NCBI RefSeq assembly: GCF_025639885.1
Contig: NZ_CP106738.1
Coordinates: 930,001 to 994,000 of the forward strand
DNA from: Roseovarius pelagicus
GTDB lineage: Bacteria; Pseudomonadota; Alphaproteobacteria; Rhodobacterales; Rhodobacteraceae
Length of the DNA: 64,000 nucleotides
Direction: 5' to 3'
In this document: positions 42,119 through 51,119 of the stretch, one piece after another
Layout of the letters: each line of letters begins with the position of its first letter
Numbering within the stretch: position 1 is the first letter of the stretch
The notes under the pieces: model-generated
The model's input: the letters and a program-made list of their open reading frames with translations, nothing else
What the model was told of the DNA's origin: nothing
Databases searched by the model: none
Program-made: the position numbers and the translations under genes

Positions 42119-42930
42119 TACTGAACCCTCTCGCGGATGATCCCAGACAGGTATTCCAGCGCCATCACCACCCCGATGATGATCAGCAGGATCGCTGCTG
42201 CCGTATCATATTCATAGCGGTCGAATGCGGTGTTCAGCGTCGCCCCAATGCCCCCTGCCCCCACAAGGCCCAGAATGGCGCTTTCGCGGAAATTGATATC
42301 GATCCGGTACATTGACAGACCGATCAGACGCGGCATGACCTGCGGTTGCACCCCGTAGTTGATCCATTGGGACCATTTCGCGCCTGACGCCTTGATCGCC
42401 TCGGCCTGCACCCGGTCCATACTTTCGATGTCCTCAGCCAGCAATTTCGACAGGAACCCGATGGTGGCAAAGCTGAGGGTCAGGAAACCAGCCAGCGGGC
42501 CGAACCCAAAGATGGCGACCAGCAGGATCGCCACGATGATCTCTTGCAACGCGCGGCTGACCGCGATGATGGACCGGCAGATTAAATAGATCGGCAGCGG
42601 GGCGATGTTGCGCGCTGCGCCCAGCGCGATGGGGATCGAAATGGCGATCCCCACCACGGATGCCGCCACCGTCATAATGACGCTTTCCAGCATCCCGTCC
42701 CAGATATCACCTGATCGCGAGGTGAAATCGGGGCTGGTAAAGGCCAGCACGAATTGCTTGCCGCGCTCCAACCCCTCGTAAACGCGGCTCCAGTTGACGT
42801 CTATCGTCAGGAACGCCGCCACCAGATAGGCAGCAAACCCGATCATCAGCGCCCAGCGCAACCAAGGCCGCTGAACAAATGGTGGTTTTTTCCACGGTTT
42901 TCCGACAATCGCCGCCAATTCGGTGCTCAT
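42118..42930 (-). CDS. phnE: Phosphonate-type ABC transporter permease PhnE (first)
   Basis: This 270-residue membrane protein has a long N-terminus before the first helix and the same hallmarks as its neighbour: [21 protein letters not shown] and [20 protein letters not shown]. Two unlike PhnE proteins in tandem are common in phosphonate or phosphite importers. It overlaps phnC by ATGA. Confidence 0.9.
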   Translation of the reverse strand: MSTELAAIVGKPWKKPPFVQRPWLRWALMIGFAAYLVAAFLTIDVNWSRVYEGLERGKQFVLAFTSPDFTSRSGDIWDGMLESVIMTVAASVVGIAISIPIALGAARNIAPLPIYLICRSIIAVSRALQEIIVAILLVAIFGFGPLAGFLTLSFATIGFLSKLLAEDIESMDRVQAEAIKASGAKWSQWINYGVQPQVMPRLIGLSMYRIDINFRESAILGLVGAGGIGATLNTAFDRYEYDTAAAILLIIIGVVMALEYLSGIIRERVQ

Positions 42931-43727
42931 TCAGCAGCCTCCGGCGTATCGTCATCGTCTTCGTCGACCTTGTCGATCGTCGCCTCCCAGTCCTCAGCAC
43001 CATAGATCGTGGTCAGGACATCAGGGGTCAGCGCATCAGGCGGGCCATCAAATTCGACCGCACCGGCGCGCAGGCCGATCACACGTTGCACGAACATCTG
43101 CGCCAGTGCCACATCGTGGATATTGATGATCGCCGCCAGTCCGCGCTCCTTGCACAACTCGCACACCAACCGCATGATCTGCCGCGATGTTTTGGGGTCC
43201 AGCGACGCGGTGGGCTCGTCCACCAACAGCAGCGCCGGGTCTTGGATCAACGCCCGGCAAATGCCCACGCGCTGCCGTTGTCCGCCCGACAGTTCATCGG
43301 CGCGCTTGTCCGCCATCGCCAGCAGCCCGACACGGTCCAGCAGGCGATACGCCTCGTCCACATCCGATTGCGGGTACTTCCGCAGGAAACTGCGCCAGAA
43401 ACTGACATAGCCCAAACGCCCCGACAGGACGTTCTCCATCACTGACAGGCGTTCGACCAGTGCATATTCCTGAAAAATCATCCCCATGCGACGGCGTTCT
43501 TTGCGCAATCCACCAGAAGAAAGCCCGGTCAATTCGACATCGCCGAGATACACCTTGCCTGACGACGGCTCGACCAACCGGTTGATACAGCGGATCAGCG
43601 TGGATTTACCCGCACCCGATGGGCCGATGAGGGCCAGAACCTGCCCCTCGGGCACCTCCAGCTCGACCGCCTTCAGCGCCTGATCCCCGGTTTTGTATGT
43701 CTTGGTTAGCTTTTCAAGCCGCAGCAT
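42927..43727 (-). CDS. phnC: Phosphonate-type ABC transporter ATP-binding protein PhnC
   Basis: This 266-residue ATPase has Walker [20 protein letters not shown], signature [17 protein letters not shown], Walker [15 protein letters not shown] and the PhnC-type [19 protein letters not shown]-loop. GGGAGGG lies 5 bases before the ATG. It follows phnD across a strong intercistronic hairpin. Confidence 0.94.
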   Translation of the reverse strand: MLRLEKLTKTYKTGDQALKAVELEVPEGQVLALIGPSGAGKSTLIRCINRLVEPSSGKVYLGDVELTGLSSGGLRKERRRMGMIFQEYALVERLSVMENVLSGRLGYVSFWRSFLRKYPQSDVDEAYRLLDRVGLLAMADKRADELSGGQRQRVGICRALIQDPALLLVDEPTASLDPKTSRQIMRLVCELCKERGLAAIINIHDVALAQMFVQRVIGLRAGAVEFDGPPDALTPDVLTTIYGAEDWEATIDKVDEDDDDTPEAAE

Positions 43728-43760
43728 GCACGCCCTCCCGGCGCTGAATTCAACATAGCC

Positions 43761-43788
43761 AAGGGGCGGTCCTCTCGGGCCGCCCCTT
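43761..43788 (-). other. Intercistronic hairpin between phnD and phnC
   Basis: AAGGGGCGG (43761-43769) pairs with CCGCCCCTT (43780-43788) around a 10-base loop. It has no U-tract and probably sets the ratio of binding protein to transporter in the phnDCEE message. Confidence 0.65.
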
Positions 43789-43807
43789 GCCGTTACTCAG
43801 TTTGGTG

Positions 43808-44782
43808 TTATTCGCAAGCGTAGCTGACGTCGTTGGCCGAGTCGATCTTGCGGATCACATCCCAGTACGACTTGTAGTCGATCTCGATGAACTGGGCTTC
43901 GCCGTTCTTGCTGAATTCTTCTTCCAGGCTGGTGCCGGCCCAATCAAAGTCAAAGAATGCCGCGCGGATTTTGTCCTGCAACTCTGGTTTCAGATTGTAG
44001 ACGACCCCGTAGCCCGTGGTCGGGAAGGTCTGCGATTTGTAGATCGACACCAGTTGATCCTCTGTCACCACATCCCGCTTCAGCATACGCGCCAAAACCG
44101 AGTTGGCTATGGACGCCGCCGGATAGTCCTTGTTGGCAACGCCAAGGATCGAGTTGTCGTGCTTGCCCGAATAGACCGGCTCAAAATCGCGATCTGGCAG
44201 CAGGTCGAAATCGCTTTTCAAAATCGCCGACGGTGCCTTGAAGCCCGAATTCGACGTGGGCGAGGTAAAGGCCAGCTGCTTGCCCTTGATATCCTCAACC
44301 TTTTCGATCCCTGAACCGGGGTAGGTCAGGATTTCCATCTCGTAGCCAAAGCTGCCGTCCTCTGACGCCATGATGGTGAACGGCGAGAAGCCCGCGCAGT
44401 TCACAGCCAGTGGATTCGATCCAGTGTTGAAACCCGCAATATGCAGCCGCCCCGAGCGCATCGCCTCGATCTGGGCTGCGTTGGACTGAACTGGGAAAAA
44501 CACGACATCCTTGCCGGTCGCCTCTTCCAGATGGGTCAGAAAATCGGCCCATGCTTCTTTGTAGACCGCTGGATCCTCGACCGGGGTATAGGCAAAGATC
44601 AACGTGTCGGGGTCAAGCTGTTGCGCCTCATCCGTCGGTGTGTCCGCGATCAGGTCGCCGTCGGTGTCACAGAACCGTTTGTCCAGTGTACCATGCGGGC
44701 AATCTTGTGCGGCAGCCGCCCCGCCCAGCGTCATGCTGAACGCCAGCGCCACGCCCGACAAAAGTGTTGAAGTCATCTTCAT
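43808..44782 (-). CDS. phnD: Phosphate/phosphite/phosphonate substrate-binding protein PhnD
   Basis: This 324-residue periplasmic protein has a signal peptide (about 25 residues ending AAAA) and a type 2 binding fold with FAYTPVEDPAVYKEAWADF, VQSNAAQIEAMRSGRLHIAGF and LAFTSPTSNSGFKAPSAIL. Between the signal and the fold lies a 30-residue extension CPHGTLDKRFCDTDGDLIAD, with a Cys pair and a DxDGD element resembling a thrombospondin-type-3 calcium site. No C-P lyase or phosphite dehydrogenase genes are in the window. GGGAG upstream marks the ATG. Confidence 0.92.
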   Translation of the reverse strand: MKMTSTLLSGVALAFSMTLGGAAAAQDCPHGTLDKRFCDTDGDLIADTPTDEAQQLDPDTLIFAYTPVEDPAVYKEAWADFLTHLEEATGKDVVFFPVQSNAAQIEAMRSGRLHIAGFNTGSNPLAVNCAGFSPFTIMASEDGSFGYEMEILTYPGSGIEKVEDIKGKQLAFTSPTSNSGFKAPSAILKSDFDLLPDRDFEPVYSGKHDNSILGVANKDYPAASIANSVLARMLKRDVVTEDQLVSIYKSQTFPTTGYGVVYNLKPELQDKIRAAFFDFDWAGTSLEEEFSKNGEAQFIEIDYKSYWDVIRKIDSANDVSYACE

Positions 44783-45002
44783 ATCGTCATTCTCCCATTT
44801 TTTGCACGAGGCTAGATGTGATCGGATGCTTTCTCAAAGGAAATTTTTGTGACATCCGCTCCAAAAGCAGATGATCGTTCCCCCGATCGCGCCTGAACAA
44901 GTGGAAACCATGGGCTTTTGACACCATCCCGGAACATTCGGTGACGCTTGGTCAACGCGCGGTGCAGCGGCGGTTCATGCGGCGGGCAATTGCCTATACA
45001 GC

Positions 45003-45470
45003 TCAGGGCATCAGCACGTCACTGCGTGAAAACTCCGCCGATTCTTCGCTCAGATCATCATATAGCAATTCCACCCGCACCGATCCGATACTGCCCAGAG
45101 GTTGCGCGATATAGGGCATGCCATCCTCGGTGCGGATTGCATTCGGCATCGACGTCCCGTCCAGACAGGGTGGCATCGGCCAGACCTGAACAGGTCCGCC
45201 ATTCAGGCTATAACGGATCTGGTGCAGCCCGCAGCGCCAGCTCAGCAAATGCGTGAAATAGAGCAGATCCTGACCGTCATATTCACGCACCGCGACCCAG
45301 TTGCCCTTGGTCATGCCCAAAATCGGCTTCACTTCCGTGGCGGTGGTGAACTTACCCGAGGGCGTCTGTGGTTCGGCCAGAAAAACCGCATCTTGCGCCG
45401 GTGGCTCGCCCCCGCCAGCATCATCGCCCCCGAACGCGACAGCAATCGCGATAAAGACCCAATCAATCAT
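45003..45470 (-). CDS. Hypothetical protein with N-terminal hydrophobic segment
   Basis: This 155-residue protein starts MIDWVFIAIAVAFGGDDAG, a short hydrophobic stretch that may anchor or export it, then has a beta-rich body with two Cys (WRCGLHQI and PPCLDG). I do not recognise the family. GGAG 8 bases upstream supports the start. It is divergent from the glycosyltransferase-like gene at 45588. The 220 bases between it and phnD hold the phnD promoter region and nothing else recognised. Confidence 0.6.
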   Translation of the reverse strand: MIDWVFIAIAVAFGGDDAGGGEPPAQDAVFLAEPQTPSGKFTTATEVKPILGMTKGNWVAVREYDGQDLLYFTHLLSWRCGLHQIRYSLNGGPVQVWPMPPCLDGTSMPNAIRTEDGMPYIAQPLGSIGSVRVELLYDDLSEESAEFSRSDVLMP

Positions 45471-45587
45471 CCTTCAATCTCCTTTTTGCCAAAATCCCGA
45501 TTTTAACAAATTCCCCGCACCTGCCCCCTTCTGCCACGCCCGGATCGCTCCTATACTGCGCGTCAAAACAGGTGGGATAGGGCCAGT

Positions 45588-46592
45588 ATGGTGGCGCAGG
45601 CGAACAAAAGACAGCCTTTCAACATCGTGATCGTCGGTCAGGGCGGACGATTGCAATATGAGGCTATCATATTTTGCGCCTCGCTGCGTGAAACGACGCC
45701 CGATTTTGACGGACGCCTGATCGTGGCAGAGCCGCAACCGGGCCCATTGTGGAAGGGGGATCCGCGTATCAACGGCGCAGAGACAGCCATTCTGCTCGAA
45801 GAGCTGGGCGCTGAAATCGTCCCGTTTGAAAGCCGCCATTTCGGTCAGGACTATCCGTACGGCAACAAGATCGAGGCATTGCGCATCCTGCCAGCGGGTG
45901 AGCCGTTCGTGTTCTTCGACACCGACACGCTTGTGACGGGCGACCTGATGAGCGTGCCGTTTGACTTTGACCGCCCCAGCGCATCGCTGCGACGCGAGGG
46001 AACATGGCCCAAACCGGACCTGTACGGCCCCGGCTACACCGACATCTGGAAATCGCTCTACGATCGCTTCGGGCTGGATTTCGACAGCTCACTCGATACC
46101 ACCCAGCCCGATGAATTCTGGAAACGCTACCTCTATTTCAACGCCGGTTTCTTTTACTATCGCTGCCCAGCCGAATTCGGCGCACGGTTCGAGGAATACG
46201 CGCTGGCGATCCGCAATGATCCCCCGGCAGAGCTGATCTGCCAAGAGCTTGACCCGTGGCTGGATCAGGTCGCGCTACCCCTCGTCATCCACAGTCTGGG
46301 CGGTGGGCGTGACACGCTGCCCGGCGGATTGCTGGACGGCGACATTACCTGCCACTACCGCCTGTTGCCGCTGCTCTATGCGCGCGAGAGCGAGCATGTG
46401 GTCGAGGTTTTGCACGAGGTAACGACCCCCAACCGGATCAAGAAAGTGCTCAAGGAGTACGATCCGATCAAACGGATGGTCTATCAGGGACGCGGCTTCA
46501 AGGTGCGCGACCTCTTTGACCAGAACGACCTGCCCCGCAAGGAGCAGGCCATCCGTAACAAAATCAAACGCAATGGTTTCTGGATGCGCTAG
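45588..46592 (+). CDS. Glycosyltransferase-like protein (GT-A type fold)
   Basis: This 334-residue protein begins FNIVIVGQGGRLQYEAIIF and carries VFFDTDTLVTGDL near residue 107, a DxD motif that binds metal and a nucleotide-sugar in GT-A enzymes. Further features are YLYFNAGFFYYRCP and a basic C-terminus (KKVLKEYDPIKR). No signal or membrane helix is seen. The sugar and acceptor are unknown, and no polysaccharide genes are nearby. A monocistronic unit is likely. Confidence 0.65.
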   Translation: MVAQANKRQPFNIVIVGQGGRLQYEAIIFCASLRETTPDFDGRLIVAEPQPGPLWKGDPRINGAETAILLEELGAEIVPFESRHFGQDYPYGNKIEALRILPAGEPFVFFDTDTLVTGDLMSVPFDFDRPSASLRREGTWPKPDLYGPGYTDIWKSLYDRFGLDFDSSLDTTQPDEFWKRYLYFNAGFFYYRCPAEFGARFEEYALAIRNDPPAELICQELDPWLDQVALPLVIHSLGGGRDTLPGGLLDGDITCHYRLLPLLYARESEHVVEVLHEVTTPNRIKKVLKEYDPIKRMVYQGRGFKVRDLFDQNDLPRKEQAIRNKIKRNGFWMR

Positions 46593-46722
46593 ATTGCCGT
46601 CGCACGCCCGGTTGTGCCGCCGGGCACGCCGTCCTGCGATGACCTATCCCCCATAGCCAGTTGTCGTTGCGTCAGCGATCCCTTACAGATTTGGGCAACG
46701 CATTTCTTCAGGAGGACCGACT

Positions 46723-48000
46723 ATGGCCTACGGCTTTGACACATTGCAGATCCACGCGGGCGCACACCCCGATCCGGCAACCGGCGCGCGACAGGTGCCG
46801 ATCTACCAGACCACCGCCTATGTGTTCCGCGACGCCGAACACGCCGCCGCGCTCTTTAACCTTCAGGAAGTCGGCTACATCTACTCGCGCCTGACCAACC
46901 CCACCGTTGCCGCCTTGCAGGAACGCGTCGCGACGCTTGAGGGCGGGGCGGGCGCTGTGTGCTGCTCTTCGGGGCATGCCGCGCAGATCATGGCGCTCTT
47001 TCCGCTGATGCAGCCGGGGTGCAACGTCGTGGTCTCGACCCGTCTATATGGTGGTTCGGTCACTCAATTCAGCCAGACGATGAAACGATTCGGCTGGGAG
47101 GCCCGTTTCGTCGATATCGACGACATGGCCGCCATTGACGCAGCCATCGACGACAACACGCGCGCCGTATTCTGCGAATCCATTGCCAACCCCGGCGGGC
47201 ATATCGCCGATCTGCGCGCTATCGCTGATGTCGCGGACAAGGCAGGCATCCCCCTGATCGTCGATAACACCACGGCCTCGCCCTACCTCTGCCGCCCGAT
47301 CGAGCATGGCGCGACGCTGGTGGTGCACTCTATGACAAAATACCTGACCGGCAACGGCACTGTCACCGGTGGCGTCGTGGTCGATAGCGGCACGTTCGAC
47401 TGGTCCGCTTCGGATAAGTTCCCCTCGCTCAGCCAACCAGAACCGGCGTATCATGGCCTCAAGTTTCACGAGACTTTCGGCCCGCTCGCCTTTACCTTCC
47501 ACGGTATCGCCATCGGTCTGCGCGACCTCGGCATGACGCTGAATCCACAGGCGGCGCATTACACACTGATGGGGATCGAGACATTGAGTCTGCGGATGGA
47601 ACGGCATGTGGAAAACGCCACACGGATTGCGGAATGGCTGGAACAGCATGACCGTATCGCAGGCGTGACCTACGCGGGCCTCAAAAGTTCGCCGGTCTAT
47701 GACCGTGTCGCCAAATACTGCCCGCGTGGGGCCAGCGGGCTCTTCACCGTGAAACTCAAGGGTGGCTATGACGCCTGTGTGAAAATGGTCGACAGTCTGG
47801 AGCTGTTCAGCCACGTCGCCAATCTGGGCGATACCCGTAGCCTTGTGATCCACTCGGCCTCGACCACGCACCGTCAGCTGACGCCGGAACAACAACAGGC
47901 AGCCGGTGCCAGCCCCGATATGGTGCGTATCTCGATCGGAACAGAAGATGCGAACGATCTGATCGCCGATCTTGAACAGGCACTGGCCAAGGCGGGCTGA
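46723..48000 (+). CDS. metY: O-acetylhomoserine (thiol)-lyase
   Basis: This 425-residue PLP enzyme of the Cys/Met-metabolism class starts GFDTLQIHAGAHPDPATGARQ-like and has the PLP Lys in VVHSMTKYLTGNGTVTGG near residue 205. The MetY-type insert KFPSLSQPEPAYHGL follows, and LGDTRSLVIHSASTTH lies near the C-terminus. It makes homocysteine from O-acetylhomoserine and sulfide. AGGAGG precedes the ATG. A 6-bp stem (46665-46670 with 46695-46700) lies upstream but fits no riboswitch I know. Confidence 0.93.
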   Translation: MAYGFDTLQIHAGAHPDPATGARQVPIYQTTAYVFRDAEHAAALFNLQEVGYIYSRLTNPTVAALQERVATLEGGAGAVCCSSGHAAQIMALFPLMQPGCNVVVSTRLYGGSVTQFSQTMKRFGWEARFVDIDDMAAIDAAIDDNTRAVFCESIANPGGHIADLRAIADVADKAGIPLIVDNTTASPYLCRPIEHGATLVVHSMTKYLTGNGTVTGGVVVDSGTFDWSASDKFPSLSQPEPAYHGLKFHETFGPLAFTFHGIAIGLRDLGMTLNPQAAHYTLMGIETLSLRMERHVENATRIAEWLEQHDRIAGVTYAGLKSSPVYDRVAKYCPRGASGLFTVKLKGGYDACVKMVDSLELFSHVANLGDTRSLVIHSASTTHRQLTPEQQQAAGASPDMVRISIGTEDANDLIADLEQALAKAG

Positions 48001-48184
48001 TCCCGCCACTCCTGCCACTGTTCGTCAGATATTCCGGGGGCGCCAGCGATTGCCGCGCCCCCGGTCAATTACGCCGGGACAGGTGCGGGCACCATGGCTT
48101 CCCCTCGGCAGGAAGCTGCTATAGACTTCCATGCTGTGATAGTGGGACTCCCCGAGTAGTGACAGCGGTGTTAGAACGCCTGAT

Positions 48185-49966
48185 ATGAAACCAAATTTTG
48201 CCCTTTCTCTGTCATTTGACGGCATTGCCCTTCTGCACCGCCGGTTTCCCGGCTGGACATTGGTGGACGAGGTCAGTCTGGACACGGACGATCTTCAAGC
48301 CGCGCTGGCTGAATTGCGCGCCAAGGCCATCGCGCTCGACCCGTCCGGGTTGCGCGCCAAACTGGTCATCCCCAACGATCAGATCAAATACATCACCATC
48401 GCCACCACCGATGATAGCGATGAGAACAGCCGCGATCAGGCCGCGCGTGCGGCGTTGGAGGGGGCGACGCCCTATCCGGTCGATGAACTGTCCTACGCTT
48501 GGTCGGTGGACGGCTCAGACCTGAAAATTGCCGCCGTTGCCCGAGAAACGCTGGATGAGGCCGAAGCGTTTGCCGTTGATCATGCCTTTGCCCCGGTTTG
48601 TTTTGTAGCAATCCCCGCGAATGGCGATTTCAGCGGCGAACCGTTCTTTGGAGAAACCGCACATGCGCGCAGCCTGTTATCCAAAGGTGCGACCGTAACG
48701 CGTGACCAGACCCCAATCCGCATTATCGGTGTCAGCAAACCTGTCACGGATGCGTCGCCCGTATCGCCGGTGGACGCGGCACAAGAGGCCGAGCCACCGA
48801 CGCTTGACTCTGCGCCAGAGGCAACACCGGCAGCGGATATTGCGATCCCGGCCGCCCCCAACGATACCGCAGACGAGGACACGGTCGCAACACCTGACCA
48901 GCCCGCTGTCACGGCACCTGAACAGCCTGACGATGAACACGCATCCCCGAAAAAGTCAAAATCAAAGCCAAAAGACAAAACGCCCCCCAAAGGCACGAAG
49001 AAATCCGATTCAGAGGTGGCCGGGCCTTTCACCAGCATCCGCGCCAGCCGCGCCGACCCCCTTGGATCGGCACCGAAGCTGGATGCGCCCTCGCGTCTGC
49101 GCAGCCTGATCGCAAACCGCAAGGATGACGCGCTGCGTCCCGGCAGTGCCGATATGGACCAGACATCAGCGCCCGAGCTGCCTTCGCCCGGTGCCGAGAT
49201 GACGCCGGACACTGCACAGATCGCACGGGCTGCGGCCAGTTTGCGACCCGATCCCGCAGAACGCCTGCAAAATACGGCACCCGCATCCGAACCAGCGCCA
49301 GATCCAGACAAAGCCCCCAAAATCACGTTCTTTAGCGGACGAAAGCCACGTTCGGCCCGGTCCAACACCCGCTCGGGCAGCGTCAAGCGTATCCCCGAGA
49401 GCAACGCCAAGACCCGCTTTGAGGACGAAAAACAGCGCATGACCGTTTTTGGTGCGCGCCACCAACAGGTTGGCGGCAAGCCGCGGTTTCTCGGCCTGAT
49501 TCTCATGGCAGTTTTGCTGCTCTTTCTGGTCGGCGTCGCGGCGTGGGCGTCAATATTCCTTGATGACGGATTGGCGCGGCTGTTTGGCGGCCCGAAGGAC
49601 ATCAATGTTGCAGAAATGCCGGGCGCGCCTGAATCCGAAGACAATGAACCGATCCGCATAGCCGTCCCGCAAACACCACAGACCAGCACATCATCGGAGT
49701 CCGCGGACACGGCAGCGATCGAACTGTCCGACAGCGTGCCGCAAGAAACTGTGCCAGAGGCACCCACGCTCCCGGCAGCAGAAGAAACCGCTTCACTTGC
49801 CGATACTCCCGCCTCATCCGAAACGCTTACGCCCAGCGCCTCCCTCGCCCGGTACGCCGCAACCGGTATCTGGCAGATGGCCCCCCGAGCCGCCCGCTTC
49901 ACCGCGCGCGACGGGCGATGCCGAACGGATTTTCCAGATCTCGGTCGATCCGGATATCCGCTTTGA
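48185..49966 (+). CDS. Large envelope protein, N-terminal part (GspL/PilM-like domain, membrane helix); frameshifted
   Basis: This 593-codon ORF encodes the N-terminal part of what looks like one gene of about 966 codons. Residues 1-150 resemble the cytoplasmic actin-like domain of GspL/PilM (KLVIPNDQIKYITI, ALEGATPYPVDELSYAW). A long Ala/Pro/Asp/Lys-rich linker follows, then one membrane helix at about 434-458 (FLGLILMAVLLLFLVGVAAW). The true frame continues in the next ORF after a C6 run at 49881-49886; beyond that the residues here are out of frame. Roseobacter homologues are often mislabelled translation initiation factor 2. Confidence 0.7.
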   Translation: MKPNFALSLSFDGIALLHRRFPGWTLVDEVSLDTDDLQAALAELRAKAIALDPSGLRAKLVIPNDQIKYITIATTDDSDENSRDQAARAALEGATPYPVDELSYAWSVDGSDLKIAAVARETLDEAEAFAVDHAFAPVCFVAIPANGDFSGEPFFGETAHARSLLSKGATVTRDQTPIRIIGVSKPVTDASPVSPVDAAQEAEPPTLDSAPEATPAADIAIPAAPNDTADEDTVATPDQPAVTAPEQPDDEHASPKKSKSKPKDKTPPKGTKKSDSEVAGPFTSIRASRADPLGSAPKLDAPSRLRSLIANRKDDALRPGSADMDQTSAPELPSPGAEMTPDTAQIARAAASLRPDPAERLQNTAPASEPAPDPDKAPKITFFSGRKPRSARSNTRSGSVKRIPESNAKTRFEDEKQRMTVFGARHQQVGGKPRFLGLILMAVLLLFLVGVAAWASIFLDDGLARLFGGPKDINVAEMPGAPESEDNEPIRIAVPQTPQTSTSSESADTAAIELSDSVPQETVPEAPTLPAAEETASLADTPASSETLTPSASLARYAATGIWQMAPRAARFTARDGRCRTDFPDLGRSGYPL

Positions 49967-51086
49967 TGACCCCGCCTTGCTGCCCGGTGCCACCTCACCG
50001 CAACGCGATGCCCCCCCCGATACGCCAGCCGACCCTCCGCCGCCGGGCGTGACCTTCGATATTGACGATAATGGCTTGGTACGCGCCACCCCCGAAGGGG
50101 CGATGACACCGCAGGGGGTCCGCGTTTTCGCCGGACGTCCCACGCTAGAGCCACCCGCCGTCATGCAGGGCCGCACGCCTGCGACCCCCGTCGTACCAGA
50201 CCCAGCTGAGGTCCAAGGACAGGAAACCGAAGAACAGGCTGAGGAAGAGGTCGCAGAAGAAGAATCCCCACCCGAGTTGAGTGAACCGACCTCGCCTCTG
50301 GCCGCAATTCGTCCGCGTCCGCGCCCTGACAGCCTGAGCCCCGAGGCGCAGACCACGCCCGAAACGGATGCTGAAATCAGCTCTGAAACGGCCGAAGTTG
50401 CCGAAACAGAAGCCGAATCGGAAGTCGATACAGAAGCCCAGTCAGAAGCCGACGCAGAAACCGATCCGCAAAGCACAGCCGATGACGATGCCGCGCCACT
50501 GGTTGCCGTCAACCCGGCCCTTGCAGCGTTCCGTCCTCGGGTACGCCCAGACAGCATCACCGCAGATGCGGCTGAAGACGCCGACACCGACGCAACCACA
50601 GATGCTGATGCTGATGCCGTTGAGGCTGCTCTGGCGGCGGCAAATGCCAATACCGATGCAGAGGACGCGGGCGAAGAACGCGACGAAACGCTCTTTGAGA
50701 ACGCGACAGAGCAAGCCGTGACCGCATCGCTGACGCCGTTAACCCGGCCCAAGAATTTCGCCGCCATCGTCGAACGCGCCCGCGAGAGCGCGTCAGCGCA
50801 GCCCGTGGCGGCGGCTCAGGTGCTGGCCCCGTCCCTGCCCTCGACCGCGTCGGTGGCCAAGGAGGCGACAGAACGTAACGTGCTGAACCTGCGCGCGGTC
50901 AATCTGATCGGCGTCTACGGGTCCCCCGCCAGTCGCCGTGCGCTGGTGCGCCTATCGAACGGGCGCTACAAGAAGGTCAAGGTTGGCGACCGGCTGGATG
51001 GCGGCAAGGTCGCGGCCATTGGCGATAGCGAATTGCGCTACGTGAAGAAGGGCCAGAACCTGACCCTGCGCATGCCCAAGGGCTGA
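49797..51086 (+). CDS. Large envelope protein, C-terminal part (acidic linker, GspC/PilP-like domain); frameshifted
   Basis: This ORF is in the +1 frame relative to the preceding one, and meaningful sequence begins about 49887 (EPPASPRATGDAERIFQISV). A periplasmic linker rich in Pro, Glu, Ala, Thr and Asp follows, with long Asp/Ala/Glu repeats. The last 70 residues, VNLIGVYGSPASRRALVRLS to VKVGDRLDGGKVAAIGDSEL, resemble the homology region of GspC or PilP. No ribosome-binding site or plausible independent start is seen. Removing one C from the C6 run fuses it to the ORF at 48185. Confidence 0.65.
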   Translation: MPILPPHPKRLRPAPPSPGTPQPVSGRWPPEPPASPRATGDAERIFQISVDPDIRFDDPALLPGATSPQRDAPPDTPADPPPPGVTFDIDDNGLVRATPEGAMTPQGVRVFAGRPTLEPPAVMQGRTPATPVVPDPAEVQGQETEEQAEEEVAEEESPPELSEPTSPLAAIRPRPRPDSLSPEAQTTPETDAEISSETAEVAETEAESEVDTEAQSEADAETDPQSTADDDAAPLVAVNPALAAFRPRVRPDSITADAAEDADTDATTDADADAVEAALAAANANTDAEDAGEERDETLFENATEQAVTASLTPLTRPKNFAAIVERARESASAQPVAAAQVLAPSLPSTASVAKEATERNVLNLRAVNLIGVYGSPASRRALVRLSNGRYKKVKVGDRLDGGKVAAIGDSELRYVKKGQNLTLRMPKG

Positions 51087-51119
51087 TCCGCCTCCTCAAC
51101 CATCCCCATCGATGCGCCG

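Noticed and set aside
46665..46700. Stem-loop before metY as a SAM riboswitch
   Set aside because: Only a 6-bp stem with a 24-base loop is visible, and none of the conserved bases of SAM-II or SAM/SAH classes that I recall are present.
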